12,751 nt of DNA from Comamonadaceae bacterium (GTDB lineage: Bacteria > Pseudomonadota > Gammaproteobacteria > Burkholderiales > Burkholderiaceae). The position numbers and the translations under genes were made by a program. The notes under the pieces were generated by a model. That model did no database searches. It saw nothing but the letters and a program-made list of their open reading frames with translations, and was not told the DNA's origin. Location of the stretch: the NCBI GenBank assembly GCA_947455875.1, contig CANGSD010000003.1:1-12751 (forward strand), read 5' to 3'. Of this stretch, positions 1 to 8,680 are shown piece by piece (the first letter of the stretch is position 1; each line of letters opens with the position of its first letter).

Positions 1-573
1 ATGGCCGTAGGTCTCCATGTGATCGGCGTCGATATTGGTCACCACCGACATCACCGGCATCAGGTTCAGGAACGAGGCGTCGGATTCGTCGGCCTCGACC
101 ACGATGTAGTCGCCCGCGCCCAGCTTGGCATTGGCGCCGGCGCTATTGAGACGGCCGCCAATCACAAAGGTGGGGTCGAGCCCGCCCTCGGCCAGCACGC
201 TGGCCACCAGGCTGGTGGTGGTGGTCTTGCCGTGGGTGCCGGCAATCGCGATGCCCTGCTTCAGGCGCATCAATTCGGCCAGCATCATGGCGCGCGGCAC
301 CACCGGGATCAGGCGCTTGCGGGCGGCCAGCACCTCTGGGTTGTCGGCCTGGACGGCGGTGGATGTGACCACTGCGTCGGCGCCTGCGATGTTCGCTTCG
401 GTATGGCCGATGCAGGTGCGGATGCCCAGCCCTTGCAGACGACGCAGCGTGGCGCTGTCGGCCAGGTCAGAGCCAGAGATCGTGTAGCCCAGATTGCGCA
501 GCACCTCGGCGATGCCGGACATGCCCGAGCCGCCGATGCCGACAAAGTGAATGTGTTTGATCGCGTGTTTCAT
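1..573 (-). CDS. murC: UDP-N-acetylmuramate--L-alanine ligase MurC, N-terminal part (3' end outside window)
   Basis: MurC is the cytoplasmic ATP-dependent ligase that adds L-Ala to UDP-MurNAc, the first amino acid of the peptidoglycan stem. The 191 visible codons run open to the left edge; a full MurC is usually about 460-490 residues, so less than half is present. The N-terminus carries the glycine-rich UDP-binding motif ([17 protein letters not shown], about residues 9-25) and GSDL at 34-37. The ATP-binding loop GTHGKTTT is at residues 112-119; the His in this loop is typical of MurC rather than MurD, MurE or MurF. It is followed by [12 protein letters not shown] (158-169) and [11 protein letters not shown] (180-190), both MurC hallmarks. 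The ATG at 571-573 overlaps the murG stop in ATGA, implying coupled translation. A GAGG about 10 bases upstream is a modest ribosome-binding site. Confidence 0.97.
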   Translation of the reverse strand, partial: MKHAIKHIHFVGIGGSGMSGIAEVLRNLGYTISGSDLADSATLRRLQGLGIRTCIGHTEANIAGADAVVTSTAVQADNPEVLAARKRLIPVVPRAMMLAELMRLKQGIAIAGTHGKTTTTSLVASVLAEGGLDPTFVIGGRLNSAGANAKLGAGDYIVVEADESDASFLNLMPVMSVVTNIDADHMETYGH

Positions 574-1631
574 GACGCCAGGGCCTCGCAGGCAGCGACG
601 ACTTCGGTGGTCGCTTCGGTTTTTTGCAGGGACTTGGCCACCTGGGCGCGCACGATCAGTTGCGCGCGGTCCAGGCCTTGCAGCAACGCCGCCAGGCCCT
701 CGGGCGTGAGTTCGCGCTGCGGCAGCAGCCAACCACCGCCGGCGTCGACCACGAAGCGCGCGTTGGTGGTCTGGTGGTCATCGACCGCATGCGGGAAGGG
801 CACATAGACCGCCGCCACGCCAATGGCCGCCAACTCGGTGACGGTACTGGCCCCGGCGCGGCAGATCACCAGGTCGGCGTCGGCAAAGGCCTGGGCCGTG
901 TCGTCGATGAAGGGGGTCAGATCCGCCTGCACGCCCGCAGCCGCGTAATTCGCGCGCAGCGCGTCGATCTGGCGCGCGCCGCTTTGGTGGGTCACCACCG
1001 GTCGCTGCGCGGGCGGCATCAGGGCCAAGGCCTTGGGCACGATCTCGTTGAGGGCCTGCGCCCCCAGGCTGCCGCCTACCACCAGCAGGCGCAGCGGGCC
1101 GCTGCGACCGGCCAGGCGATCGGCCGGCGGCGGCTGGCGCAAAAAGCCTTCGCGCAGCGGATTGCCCACCCAGGCGGCCTTGGTCAGCACGTTCGGGAAA
1201 GCGGTGAACACGCGATCAGCGACAGCGGCCAGCACACGATTGGCCATGCCTGCGCGCGAGTTCTGCTCGTGCAGCACCAGGGGCTTGCCCAGAAGCACAC
1301 TCATCATCCCAGCGGGAAAACTGATGTAGCCGCCCAGGCCGATTACCACGTCGGGCCGCACGCGGCGCACCACCTGCAGGCTTTGCCAGAAGGCCTTGAG
1401 CAGGCGCAGCGGCAGCAGGGCCAGCGTCACCGGGCCCTTGCCTCGCACGCCGGAGAACTGTACGGTCTCGAAGGTGAATCCACGCGGAGGCACCAGTCGG
1501 CTTTCCATGCTGTCGGGGGCGCCGACCCAGTGCACCGTCCAGTCACGCGCGCGCAGGGCTTCGGCCACGGCCAGACCCGGGAAGATGTGACCGCCAGTGC
1601 CACCGGCCATGACCAGAGCGCGCCGGGTCAT
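570..1631 (-). CDS. murG: Lipid II synthase MurG (UDP-GlcNAc:undecaprenyl-PP-MurNAc-pentapeptide transferase)
   Basis: MurG transfers GlcNAc from UDP-GlcNAc to lipid I, making lipid II on the cytoplasmic face of the inner membrane. The protein is 353 residues, the normal length. The N-terminal GT-B half shows the glycine-rich loop [10 protein letters not shown] (10-19), GLGGYISFP (98-106) and HEQN (121-124). The C-terminal half shows GGSLGAQ (186-192), the donor-binding stretch [12 protein letters not shown] (257-268) and [14 protein letters not shown] (278-291). The start chosen is the ATG at 1629-1631, which overlaps the ftsW stop in ATGA and has a strong GGAGG six bases upstream. The frame stays open much further upstream (to about 2456), but that part is a shadow of ftsW and has no MurG similarity. 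The stop overlaps the murC start in ATGA. Confidence 0.98.
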   Translation of the reverse strand: MTRRALVMAGGTGGHIFPGLAVAEALRARDWTVHWVGAPDSMESRLVPPRGFTFETVQFSGVRGKGPVTLALLPLRLLKAFWQSLQVVRRVRPDVVIGLGGYISFPAGMMSVLLGKPLVLHEQNSRAGMANRVLAAVADRVFTAFPNVLTKAAWVGNPLREGFLRQPPPADRLAGRSGPLRLLVVGGSLGAQALNEIVPKALALMPPAQRPVVTHQSGARQIDALRANYAAAGVQADLTPFIDDTAQAFADADLVICRAGASTVTELAAIGVAAVYVPFPHAVDDHQTTNARFVVDAGGGWLLPQRELTPEGLAALLQGLDRAQLIVRAQVAKSLQKTEATTEVVAACEALAS

Positions 1632-2866
1632 AGCCGCCCTCCCCGCTGCACGACGCGGCTTTCGTAGTCGATGCGCAAGACCACCGCGATGGCGACCAGA
1701 TTCACCAGGATGGCGGAACCACCGTAACTGAGTAGCGGCAGCGTCAGGCCCTTGGTGGGCAAGGCACCCAGGTTCACGCCCATGTTGATGAAGGCCTGGA
1801 ACCCGATCCAGATGCCCACGCCCTGGGCCACCAAGCCGGCGAAGAGGCGGTCCATGGCCACCGCCATGCGGCCGATGTGAATCATGCGACGCGTGAGCCA
1901 GAAGAAGGCCACGGTCAGCACCAGGATGCCGATGAAGCCGAACTCCTCGCCGATCACCGCCAGAAGGAAGTCGGTGTGCGCCTCGGGCAGCCAGTGCAGC
2001 TTTTCGACGCTGCCGCCCAGACCCACGCCAAAGATCTCGCCGCGACCCACCGCGATCAGGGCATGCGACAGCTGATAGCCCTTGCCCAGCGCGTGCTTCT
2101 CGCTCCAGGGATCGAGGTAGGCGAAGATGCGCTCGCGCCGCCACTCCGACAGGGCGATCATCAGCATGAAGGCCACCAGCAGCACGCCGGCGATCAGGAA
2201 GAACATGCGCGCGTTGACACCGCCCAGGAACAAGATGCCCATGGCGATCACCGCGATCACCATGAAGGCGCCCATGTCGGGTTCTGCCAGCAGCAGCAGG
2301 CCGACCACCGCCACCGCCAGCGCCATCGGGCCGACGGCGCGCAGGAAGTTTTGCTGCACGTCCATCTTGCGCACCATGTAGTCGGACGCATAGAGCACCA
2401 CTGCGAACTTCGCCAGCTCGGAGGGCTGAAAACTCATGAAGCCCAGCGAGATCCAACGGCGCGCGCCATTGACCACCGAACCGATGCCCGGAATCAGCAC
2501 GGCCACCAGCAGAATCAGCGACGCCACGAACAGCCAGGGCGCAAAGCGCTCCCAGGCGTCAACCGGCACCTGGAAGACCAGGATGGCTGCGGTGATCCCC
2601 ACGACCAGCGCGAAGGAATGTCGCATCAGGTAGTGGTGATTGCTCAGACGGGCCAGACGCGGGTTATCTGGCATGGCGATCGAGGCCGAGTACACCATCA
2701 CCAGGCCAAAAGCGAGCAGACTCAGGACCACCCACAGCAAGGTGAAATCGAACTGCTCGACGCGCGAATCGGAGGCCGACCCGCCATAGCCGCTGGTGCG
2801 CACCGGTACATCGGCACGCGGGCGGCCGGTGATCCACTGCAGCAGGCTGGCGGGCGAGAGGTTCAC
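1628..2866 (-). CDS. ftsW: Septal peptidoglycan glycosyltransferase FtsW (SEDS family)
   Basis: FtsW is the SEDS-family polytopic inner-membrane protein that polymerises lipid II at the septum together with FtsI. The protein is 412 residues. An N-terminal region of about 40 polar residues precedes roughly ten hydrophobic segments beginning near residue 42. Family signatures are NGARRWI (133-139), QPSELAKFA (147-155), EPDMG (195-199), [15 protein letters not shown] (294-308) and a C-terminal [13 protein letters not shown] then LPLLSYGGS (about 361-384). Asp299 in the HTDF motif aligns by eye with the proposed catalytic Asp of SEDS proteins. The start is GTG (2864-2866): it overlaps the murD stop as GTGA and has a GGAGGG seven to eight bases upstream. 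A later Met could be used, but that would cut into the cytoplasmic leader. The stop overlaps the murG start. Confidence 0.97.
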   Translation of the reverse strand: MNLSPASLLQWITGRPRADVPVRTSGYGGSASDSRVEQFDFTLLWVVLSLLAFGLVMVYSASIAMPDNPRLARLSNHHYLMRHSFALVVGITAAILVFQVPVDAWERFAPWLFVASLILLVAVLIPGIGSVVNGARRWISLGFMSFQPSELAKFAVVLYASDYMVRKMDVQQNFLRAVGPMALAVAVVGLLLLAEPDMGAFMVIAVIAMGILFLGGVNARMFFLIAGVLLVAFMLMIALSEWRRERIFAYLDPWSEKHALGKGYQLSHALIAVGRGEIFGVGLGGSVEKLHWLPEAHTDFLLAVIGEEFGFIGILVLTVAFFWLTRRMIHIGRMAVAMDRLFAGLVAQGVGIWIGFQAFINMGVNLGALPTKGLTLPLLSYGGSAILVNLVAIAVVLRIDYESRVVQRGGRL

Positions 2867-4629
2867 GCCTGGCCCTCCAACGCGGTGCCCGCCTCGTCGG
2901 CGAGGGTGCGCACGGCCTCGCGAAAGACGCGGGCGCGGTGCTCATAGTCCTGGAACATGTCAAAGCTGGCGCAGGCCGGCGACATCAGCACCGCATCGCC
3001 CGCGTGGGCGCGGCCTGCCGCCAGACGCACCGCCTGCTCCATCGAGTCGGCTTCGAGGATCGTCACGCCCTGGGGCGCTAGCACGGCGCGAATCTGTGGC
3101 GCGTCGCGCCCAATCAGAACGGCCGCACGCGCATGGCGGGCCACCGGGTCAGCCAGGGGCGAGAAGTCTTGACCCTTGCCATCGCCGCCCAGAATCACCA
3201 CCAGCTGGCGCTCGGCGCCCAGGCCTTGCAAGGCGGCGACGGTGGCGCCCACATTGGTGCCCTTGCTGTCGTCAAAGTATTCGACTTCGCCCACGATGCC
3301 TACCGGCTCGACGCGGTGCGGCTCACCGCGGTACTCGCGCAGGCCATAGAGCATGGGGCCCAGCGGGCAGCCGGCCGAGACGGCCAGCGCCAGGGCGGAC
3401 AGCGCGTTGACGGCGTTGTGGCGACCGCGAATGCGCAGGGCCTCCACCGGCATCAGGCGCTGGAAATGCAGCTCGACGACCTCATCGCGACGGCGCTTGA
3501 TGGTCTCGTCGGCCTCGAGGGCGCGGACCAGCCAGGTCATGCCATTGAGGACTTCGATGCCAAAGTCGCCCGGACGCTGGGGCATGTCGGCGCCGAAGGT
3601 GATGTGGGCCCGTTGCTCGATCTTGCCGCCCTTCAGGCGCACAGGCTCGGGCAGCATGGCCATGACGCGAGCGTCTTCGCGATTGAGAACCATGAGGCCG
3701 TGCGTGCCGAAGATGCGCGCCTTGGCTGCGGCGTAGGCGTCCATGCTGCCGTGCCAGTCCAGATGGTCTTGGGTGAGATTGAGCACCGTGGCAGCCGTGG
3801 GCTCGAAGCCGGCAAGGCCATCGAGTTGGAAGCTGGAAAGCTCCAGCACCCAGACCTGCGGCAGATCGTTGGCATCGATACGTGCGGCCAGCGTGTCCAA
3901 CAGGGACGGGCCGATATTGCCGGCCACAGCCACCGAGCGCCCTGCGCGCGCGACCAGCTGGCCGGTGAGCGAGGTGACGGTGGTCTTGCCGTTGGTGCCG
4001 GTGATGGCCAGGATGGCGGGGCGGTAGCCGGCGGGTGGGGGTTCGATCGCTACGACGGGCGCAGGCTCTTCGTCGGCAGCCGGCGCGAGCGGCGCTTCGG
4101 TGTCTGCCTGCACCTCGGTAGATTCAGTGAGTTCGACGGGGTCCTCGGATTCAGCGGCCTGCGCAGCGGCCGCCTGGCTAGCCGCCTGCGCGACTTGTTC
4201 AGCCCGCGCAGCTTCTTCGGCCTGCGCCGCCTCTAGCGCCAGTGCGGCTTCGCGCGCGGCCTGCTCGGCGCGCTCTTGCGCCTCGGTCTCGACGCGAATC
4301 ACCTCCAGCGCCTGCACGAACAGGTCCAGCTCGCCGCCCACACGCAGGCCGCGGGCACGCGCCGCTTCGAGCAGCGAATCGACCTGGGCGGGTGCCAGAC
4401 CGGGGCTGCGGAACACGGCCTGCGCGCCCTCGAGCAGGGATTCGCTGAACGCGCCACTGACAAAGCGGACCTGCGGCAGCTGCTCGCGCAGGGCAGCCAG
4501 ATGCGGCGGCGTCTCGCGCGTGTCGGCGACCGTCACGTGCGCGCCGCAGCGCGCGCACCAACGCGCCATCGCCAGGCCGGAGATGCCCAGGCCAAGGACG
4601 ACGATGTGCTGGTCTTGAAGGGAGTTCAT
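2863..4629 (-). CDS. murD: UDP-N-acetylmuramoyl-L-alanine--D-glutamate ligase MurD with a large inter-domain insert
   Basis: MurD adds D-Glu to UDP-MurNAc-L-Ala in the cytoplasm. Domain 1 (about 1-110) has the Rossmann-like loop [10 protein letters not shown] (11-20) and RSPGL (74-78). The ATP loop GTNGKTT is at 211-217, followed by ELSSFQLD (263-270), [12 protein letters not shown] (283-294), the KARIF lysine region (303-307), GRHNAVNA (402-409), FDDSKGTN (452-459), LGGDGKGQD (480-488) and [11 protein letters not shown] (549-559), so all domains are intact. At 588 residues it is far longer than E. coli MurD (438). Most of the excess is an Ala/Glu-rich stretch at about 113-200, listed separately. 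A second, smaller extension at about 340-395 is, as I recall, common in Burkholderiales. The ATG at 4627-4629 lies three bases after the mraY stop; the upstream Shine-Dalgarno is weak. The stop overlaps ftsW as GTGA. Identity is certain; the role of the insert is unknown. Confidence 0.97.
   Translation of the reverse strand: MNSLQDQHIVVLGLGISGLAMARWCARCGAHVTVADTRETPPHLAALREQLPQVRFVSGAFSESLLEGAQAVFRSPGLAPAQVDSLLEAARARGLRVGGELDLFVQALEVIRVETEAQERAEQAAREAALALEAAQAEEAARAEQVAQAASQAAAAQAAESEDPVELTESTEVQADTEAPLAPAADEEPAPVVAIEPPPAGYRPAILAITGTNGKTTVTSLTGQLVARAGRSVAVAGNIGPSLLDTLAARIDANDLPQVWVLELSSFQLDGLAGFEPTAATVLNLTQDHLDWHGSMDAYAAAKARIFGTHGLMVLNREDARVMAMLPEPVRLKGGKIEQRAHITFGADMPQRPGDFGIEVLNGMTWLVRALEADETIKRRRDEVVELHFQRLMPVEALRIRGRHNAVNALSALALAVSAGCPLGPMLYGLREYRGEPHRVEPVGIVGEVEYFDDSKGTNVGATVAALQGLGAERQLVVILGGDGKGQDFSPLADPVARHARAAVLIGRDAPQIRAVLAPQGVTILEADSMEQAVRLAAGRAHAGDAVLMSPACASFDMFQDYEHRARVFREAVRTLADEAGTALEGQA
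2873..2878 (-). promoter_or_regulatory. Ribosome-binding site deciding the ftsW GTG start
   Basis: The minus strand reads GGAGGG, inside the end of murD, about seven bases before the GTG at 2866. A near-perfect Shine-Dalgarno at this spacing supports the GTG start that overlaps the murD stop. Confidence 0.65.
4030..4293 (-). other. Low-complexity insert inside MurD (residues about 113-200)
   Basis: This in-frame segment separates the MurD UDP-binding domain from its ATP-binding loop. The first half (about residues 113-160) is almost only Ala, Glu, Gln and Arg with regular charge spacing, and looks like one long helix or coiled coil. The second half (about 161-200) is acidic and Pro-rich ([16 protein letters not shown], then PPPAGYRPA), resembling a flexible linker. 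In E. coli MurD the ATP loop sits near residue 112; here it is at 211, so about 90-100 residues are extra. The DNA contains three copies of CCTGCGC on the plus strand (4158-4164, 4185-4191, 4221-4227), suggesting growth by slippage or unequal duplication of Ala/Glu codons. The flanks stay in frame and both carry normal MurD motifs. Insert boundaries are estimates. Confidence 0.8.
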
Positions 4630-4632
4630 GTC

Positions 4633-5811
4633 TTAACGCAGCTTCAGGGAGGACAGACCGACCAAGCACAGGAGCATGGTGATGATCCAGAAGCGGACCA
4701 CGACCTGCGTTTCCTTCCAGCCGCTTTTCTCGAAGTGGTGGTGCAGGGGCGCCATCTTCAGAATGCGACGGCCCTCGCCATAGCGCTTCTTGGTGTACTT
4801 GAAGTACAGGACCTGCGCCATCACCGACAGCGCCTCCACCACGAAGATGCCGCCCATGATGGCCAGCACGATTTCCTGGCGCACGATCACCGCGATGGTG
4901 CCTAAAGCGCCGCCCAGAGCCAGAGCCCCCACATCGCCCATGAAGACCTGGGCCGGGTGGGTGTTGAACCACAGGAAGGCCAGGCCAGCGCCGGCCATCG
5001 CGGCGCAGAAGATCAGGAGTTCGCCCGCGCCCGGAATGTGCGGGAACAGCAGGTACTTGGAGTACACCGCGCTGCCCGCGACATACGCGAACACGCCCAG
5101 GGCCGAGCCCACCATCACCACCGGCATGATGGCCAGACCGTCGAGGCCATCGGTGAGGTTCACCGCATTGCTCGCGCCCACGATCACCAGGTAGGACATG
5201 ATCACGAAGCCGAACACGCCCAGGGGATAGGAGATCTCCTTGAAGAACGGCACCAGCAAACCGGCCTTGGGCGGCAGGTCGACATCAAAACCGGATTGAA
5301 CCCACGAGAAGAACAGCTCCACCACCTTGGTGTTAGAGCTCTCGGAGATGCTGAACACCAGGTAGAGGGCGGCGATCAGACCGATCACCGACTGCCACAG
5401 ATACTTCTCACGCGAGGGCATGCCCTCGGGATCCTTGTTCACGACCTTACGCCAGTCGTCGGCCCACCCGATCATTCCGAAGCCCAGCGTCACGATCAGC
5501 ACGATCCAGACGAAGCGATTGGACAGGTCAAACCACAGGAGCGTGGAAACCGCAATCGCCAGCAGCACCAGCACACCGCCCATGGTGGGCGTGCCGCTCT
5601 TGGACAGGTGCGACTCCATGCCATAACCGCGCACAGGCTGACCGATCTTGAGCTCGGTCAGGCGCCGGATCACCCAGGGACCTGCGATCAATCCAATCAG
5701 AAGCGCCGTCATGGCGGCCATCACCGCACGGAAGGTGAGGTACTGGAATACGCGCAGAAAACCGAACTCCGGCGAAAGCGATTGCAGCCAGATGGCGAGG
5801 CTCAGAAGCAT
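4633..5811 (-). CDS. mraY: Phospho-MurNAc-pentapeptide transferase MraY (lipid I synthase)
   Basis: MraY moves phospho-MurNAc-pentapeptide from UDP to undecaprenyl phosphate, making lipid I in the inner membrane. The protein is 392 residues, somewhat longer than E. coli MraY (360), with about ten hydrophobic segments. Diagnostic motifs are GTPTMGG (73-79), the aspartate pair in GWADDWRK (115-122), [10 protein letters not shown] (218-227), the Mg-site region [12 protein letters not shown] (290-301) and the His-rich cytoplasmic loop [14 protein letters not shown] (354-367). The ATG at 5809-5811 shares one base with the murF stop (TGATG), and AAGGGAG (5819-5825) lies seven bases upstream, a strong ribosome-binding site. 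The TAA stop is followed three bases later by murD. Family members are the target of nucleoside antibiotics such as tunicamycin-type compounds. Confidence 0.98.
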   Translation of the reverse strand: MLLSLAIWLQSLSPEFGFLRVFQYLTFRAVMAAMTALLIGLIAGPWVIRRLTELKIGQPVRGYGMESHLSKSGTPTMGGVLVLLAIAVSTLLWFDLSNRFVWIVLIVTLGFGMIGWADDWRKVVNKDPEGMPSREKYLWQSVIGLIAALYLVFSISESSNTKVVELFFSWVQSGFDVDLPPKAGLLVPFFKEISYPLGVFGFVIMSYLVIVGASNAVNLTDGLDGLAIMPVVMVGSALGVFAYVAGSAVYSKYLLFPHIPGAGELLIFCAAMAGAGLAFLWFNTHPAQVFMGDVGALALGGALGTIAVIVRQEIVLAIMGGIFVVEALSVMAQVLYFKYTKKRYGEGRRILKMAPLHHHFEKSGWKETQVVVRFWIITMLLCLVGLSSLKLR

Positions 5812-7196
5812 CAGGCGTCTCCCTTGTTGTTGTGAGGTGCGTGGGCGGTGATGGCGTCAACCACCCGCTCCATCTTCATGAACCGAGAGCCTTTGACCAG
5901 CACACTGGCCACCGACGACAAGCGCTCGCGCACAGCCTGTTGCAGCGAATCGATGTCCTTGAAATGCAGCCCGCCCATGGCCTGCGACTGCTCGCCCAGG
6001 GTCAGGAGTTGGACAATTCCACGCTGGCGGGCGTAATCGCCGACCTCGGCATGGAACTGCGGGCCCTGGTCACCGACCTCGCCCATATCGCCCAGCACCA
6101 GCAGCTGGGGGCCAGGCAGTTCGGCCAGCACGTCAATCGCGGCGCGCACCGAGTCGGGGTTGGCGTTGTAGGTGTCGTCGATGACGGTGAGGCTGCGTCC
6201 ACCCAGATCGAGGGCGAACGCGCGCGAGCGGCCCTTGACCGGCTCGAAGGCGGCCAGCCCCTGCGCGATCGCGGTCAGCGGCGTACCCACAGCCAGGGCG
6301 CAGGCGGCTGCAGCCAGCGCGTTGACCACGTTGTGACGACCGGCCACTTGCAGGGAGAAGGCCAAGGCACCGGCGGGCGTGTGTGCCTGCACCTGCCAGC
6401 GACCCTGCTGCCACTGAGCGTCGACCAGCGCCACATCGGCACCGGCAGCGCCGAAGGTCATGCAGCGGCGCGTGGCGGCCAGCTCACGCCACAGGGCGGT
6501 GTAGGCATCGCCAGACGGGAACACCGCCACGCCGTCAGCGGCCAGCGAAGCGAACACCGAGCCGTTCTCGCGCGCCACCGCTTCGACGGTGGCCATGAAC
6601 TCCTGGTGCTCGCGCTGCGCGTTGTTCACCAGGGCCACGGTGGGCGCAGCGATGCGCGCGAGGTAATCGATCTCGCCGGAATGGTTCATGCCCAGTTCGA
6701 TCACCCCGACCCGGTGGTAGGGGGTCAGGCGCAGCAAGGTGAGCGGCAGGCCGATGTCGTTGTTGAAATTGCCTTGTGTGGCCAGCGCTGCATCGCCCTG
6801 CCAGGCGCGCAGGATGCTGGCGATCATCTGGGTGACCGTGGTCTTGCCGTTGCTGCCGGTCACCGCCACCAGCGGCAGCTCGAAATGCTGGCGCCAGCCC
6901 TGGGCCAACTGGCCCAGGGCCAGGCGGGTGTCGTCGACCTCGATGCCAGAGACGCCGGCCGGGATGCGGCCCGGATGCGCCAGAACGGCGGCGGCGCCGC
7001 GTGCCATGGCGTCGGCGATGAGGTCGTTGCCGTCAAAACGTTCCCCGCGCAGCGCCACGAACAGATCGCCGGGCTGCAAGGTGCGGGTGTCGGTGTGCAC
7101 GCGCGTGACTTCGGTGTCGGTGTGGCCGACGCCGTGTGCGCCCGGGATCCAGGCCGTCGCCTGCTCCAACGTGAATAGCGGGTTGGTGGCGTTCAT
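5811..7196 (-). CDS. murF: UDP-MurNAc-tripeptide--D-alanyl-D-alanine ligase MurF
   Basis: MurF adds the D-Ala-D-Ala dipeptide to the UDP-MurNAc tripeptide, finishing the cytoplasmic pentapeptide precursor. The protein is 461 residues, the normal size. The N-terminal domain has [23 protein letters not shown] (about 35-57, the MurE/MurF-type substrate-binding segment). The ATP loop GSNGKTT is at 114-120, with [14 protein letters not shown] (142-155), [10 protein letters not shown] (167-176), [11 protein letters not shown] (286-296), [10 protein letters not shown] (340-349) and VLGDMGEVG (367-375), all MurF signatures. The ATG at 7194-7196 overlaps the murE stop in ATGA, and GAGAGGG lies about seven bases upstream. 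The stop shares one base with mraY. No interruption or missing motif is seen. Confidence 0.98.
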   Translation of the reverse strand: MNATNPLFTLEQATAWIPGAHGVGHTDTEVTRVHTDTRTLQPGDLFVALRGERFDGNDLIADAMARGAAAVLAHPGRIPAGVSGIEVDDTRLALGQLAQGWRQHFELPLVAVTGSNGKTTVTQMIASILRAWQGDAALATQGNFNNDIGLPLTLLRLTPYHRVGVIELGMNHSGEIDYLARIAAPTVALVNNAQREHQEFMATVEAVARENGSVFASLAADGVAVFPSGDAYTALWRELAATRRCMTFGAAGADVALVDAQWQQGRWQVQAHTPAGALAFSLQVAGRHNVVNALAAAACALAVGTPLTAIAQGLAAFEPVKGRSRAFALDLGGRSLTVIDDTYNANPDSVRAAIDVLAELPGPQLLVLGDMGEVGDQGPQFHAEVGDYARQRGIVQLLTLGEQSQAMGGLHFKDIDSLQQAVRERLSSVASVLVKGSRFMKMERVVDAITAHAPHNNKGDA

Positions 7197-8680
7197 GCGC
7201 CCGCCCTCTCGTCCAGCGCCCGACGCGCATGCACCCGGTCGTCGAAGGGCGTGCGCGCACCGTCGATTTCCTGATGGTCCTCATGGCCCTTGCCTGCCAA
7301 CAGAATGACGTCGGCAGGTGCAGCGGCCTGCACGGTGGAGGCGATCGCGCGGGCGCGGTCGATCTCGACTTCGACGGCATCGCGGTGCGATAGCCCCAGC
7401 AGGATCTGGCTGATGATGGCCTGCGGATTTTCGTGGCGCGGGTTGTCGCTGGTGACCACCACCCGATCCGCCAGTGACTCAGCCACCGCCGCCATCAGCG
7501 GCCGCTTGCTGGTGTCGCGGTCACCGCCACAGCCGAACACGCACCACAGACGGCCCCCACGCTGCTGCGCCAGGGGGCGCAGCGCGTGCAGTGCCTTGTC
7601 CAGGGCATCGGGCGTGTGGGCATAGTCCACCGCCACCAGCGGATGTCCTGCACGATGCAGGCGCTCCATGCGCCCCGGTACCGGCAGCAGCTTGGCGCAG
7701 GCGCGAACCGCATCAGGCAATGCAATACCCACCGCGCGCATGGCACCGATCACGCCCAGGAGGTTAGCCGCGTTGTAGTGGCCGATCATCTGCGTGTGCA
7801 GCGTCTCGCGCTGCGCACCCTCGACGACGGTGAAATGCAGCCCCGCCGCGTCATAGGCAATGTCCAGGGCGCGCAGGCGTGCATCTTCGCGATGGCAGGA
7901 GACGGTCCACAGATCCAGCGACTGGCCGGCCAAGGTTTGGGCGAGACCCTCGCCCTTTTCATCATCGACATTGACCACTGCCGCACGCAGACCCGACCAC
8001 GCAAACAGCGACGCCTTGGCGGCCCAGTAGGCCTGCAAGGTGCCGTGATAGTCCAGATGGTCGCGGCTGAAATTGGTGAAGACGGCCACGGCGATGCGCG
8101 TGCCGTCCAGGCGGCGCTCGACGATGCCGATGGACGAGGCCTCCATCGCGCAGGCGCTCAGGCCATCGTCGACAAAGCGTCGCAGCTGCGCCTGCAGCCG
8201 CACGGGGTCGGGTGTGGTCAGCCCGGTGTATTCGACCTGGGGCGGACGGCCGATGCCCAGCGTGCCGATCACGCCGCAGCCGCCGGCGCGCGCCTGCGAC
8301 AGCGCCTGCGCCAGCCACCAGGCGGTGGAGGTCTTGCCGTTGGTTCCCGTGATGGCGATCACGTCCAGGCGCTCGGAAGGCTGCTCGTAATAGGCGGCCG
8401 CGATCGGGCCGGTGGCGGCCTTCAGACCGGGGTAGGCAGCGATTGCCGCATCCTGAACACCGCCGAAGTCAAAGGCGTCCACGCCCTCGGCCTCCACCAG
8501 GCAAGCCGTCGCGCCGCTGGCCAGGGCCGATGCCACATGCTGGCGGCCGTCGGTGGCCGCACCGGGCCAGGCGACGAAGCCGTCTCCAGCGCGCACCTTG
8601 CGGCTGTCGCCTTGCAAGGCACCGCGCACGCGGCCCGCCAGCCAGCTTGCGGCTTCTTGCGGCGTGTGCAGCATCTGCAT
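7193..8680 (-). CDS. murE: UDP-MurNAc-L-Ala-D-Glu--meso-diaminopimelate ligase MurE
   Basis: MurE adds the third stem residue in the cytoplasm. The protein is 495 residues, as expected. DSRKVRAGDGFVAWPG (25-40) is the N-terminal UDP-binding segment, GTNGKTS (112-118) the ATP loop, TTPDP (155-159) and MEASSIG (179-185) substrate-site motifs, and NFSRDHLDYHG (203-213) and AKASLF (221-226) follow. Lys222 aligns with the carbamylated lysine of the family. FGCGGDRD (382-389) and DNPR (412-415) are present; DNPR is the known signature for meso-diaminopimelate, against lysine-type ligases, and fits a Gram-negative wall. The start is the ATG at 8678-8680, which shares one base with the ftsI stop (TGATG) and has GGAGGAG (8689-8695) eight bases upstream. 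A second in-frame ATG lies two codons later and is less well placed. The stop overlaps murF. Confidence 0.98.
   Translation of the reverse strand: MQMLHTPQEAASWLAGRVRGALQGDSRKVRAGDGFVAWPGAATDGRQHVASALASGATACLVEAEGVDAFDFGGVQDAAIAAYPGLKAATGPIAAAYYEQPSERLDVIAITGTNGKTSTAWWLAQALSQARAGGCGVIGTLGIGRPPQVEYTGLTTPDPVRLQAQLRRFVDDGLSACAMEASSIGIVERRLDGTRIAVAVFTNFSRDHLDYHGTLQAYWAAKASLFAWSGLRAAVVNVDDEKGEGLAQTLAGQSLDLWTVSCHREDARLRALDIAYDAAGLHFTVVEGAQRETLHTQMIGHYNAANLLGVIGAMRAVGIALPDAVRACAKLLPVPGRMERLHRAGHPLVAVDYAHTPDALDKALHALRPLAQQRGGRLWCVFGCGGDRDTSKRPLMAAVAESLADRVVVTSDNPRHENPQAIISQILLGLSHRDAVEVEIDRARAIASTVQAAAPADVILLAGKGHEDHQEIDGARTPFDDRVHARRALDERAGA

Noticed and set aside
1..807. Plus-strand open frame of 268 codons over murC and murG
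   Set aside because: Opposite two genes with complete catalytic motifs; no plausible protein features.
1632..2456. Upstream in-frame extension of murG (reading frame open to 2456)
   Set aside because: This stretch is an off-frame reading of ftsW, and the ATG at 1631 with its strong ribosome-binding site gives the normal MurG N-terminus.
4030..4293. MurD insert as a frameshift, gene fusion or mobile element
   Set aside because: Both flanks are in one frame with normal MurD motifs, the segment is low complexity, and there are no terminal inverted repeats or target duplications.
5832..7178. Plus-strand open frame of 448 codons spanning nearly all of murF
   Set aside because: Antisense shadow of an intact MurF; composition is His/Gln/Gly rich with no family motif.
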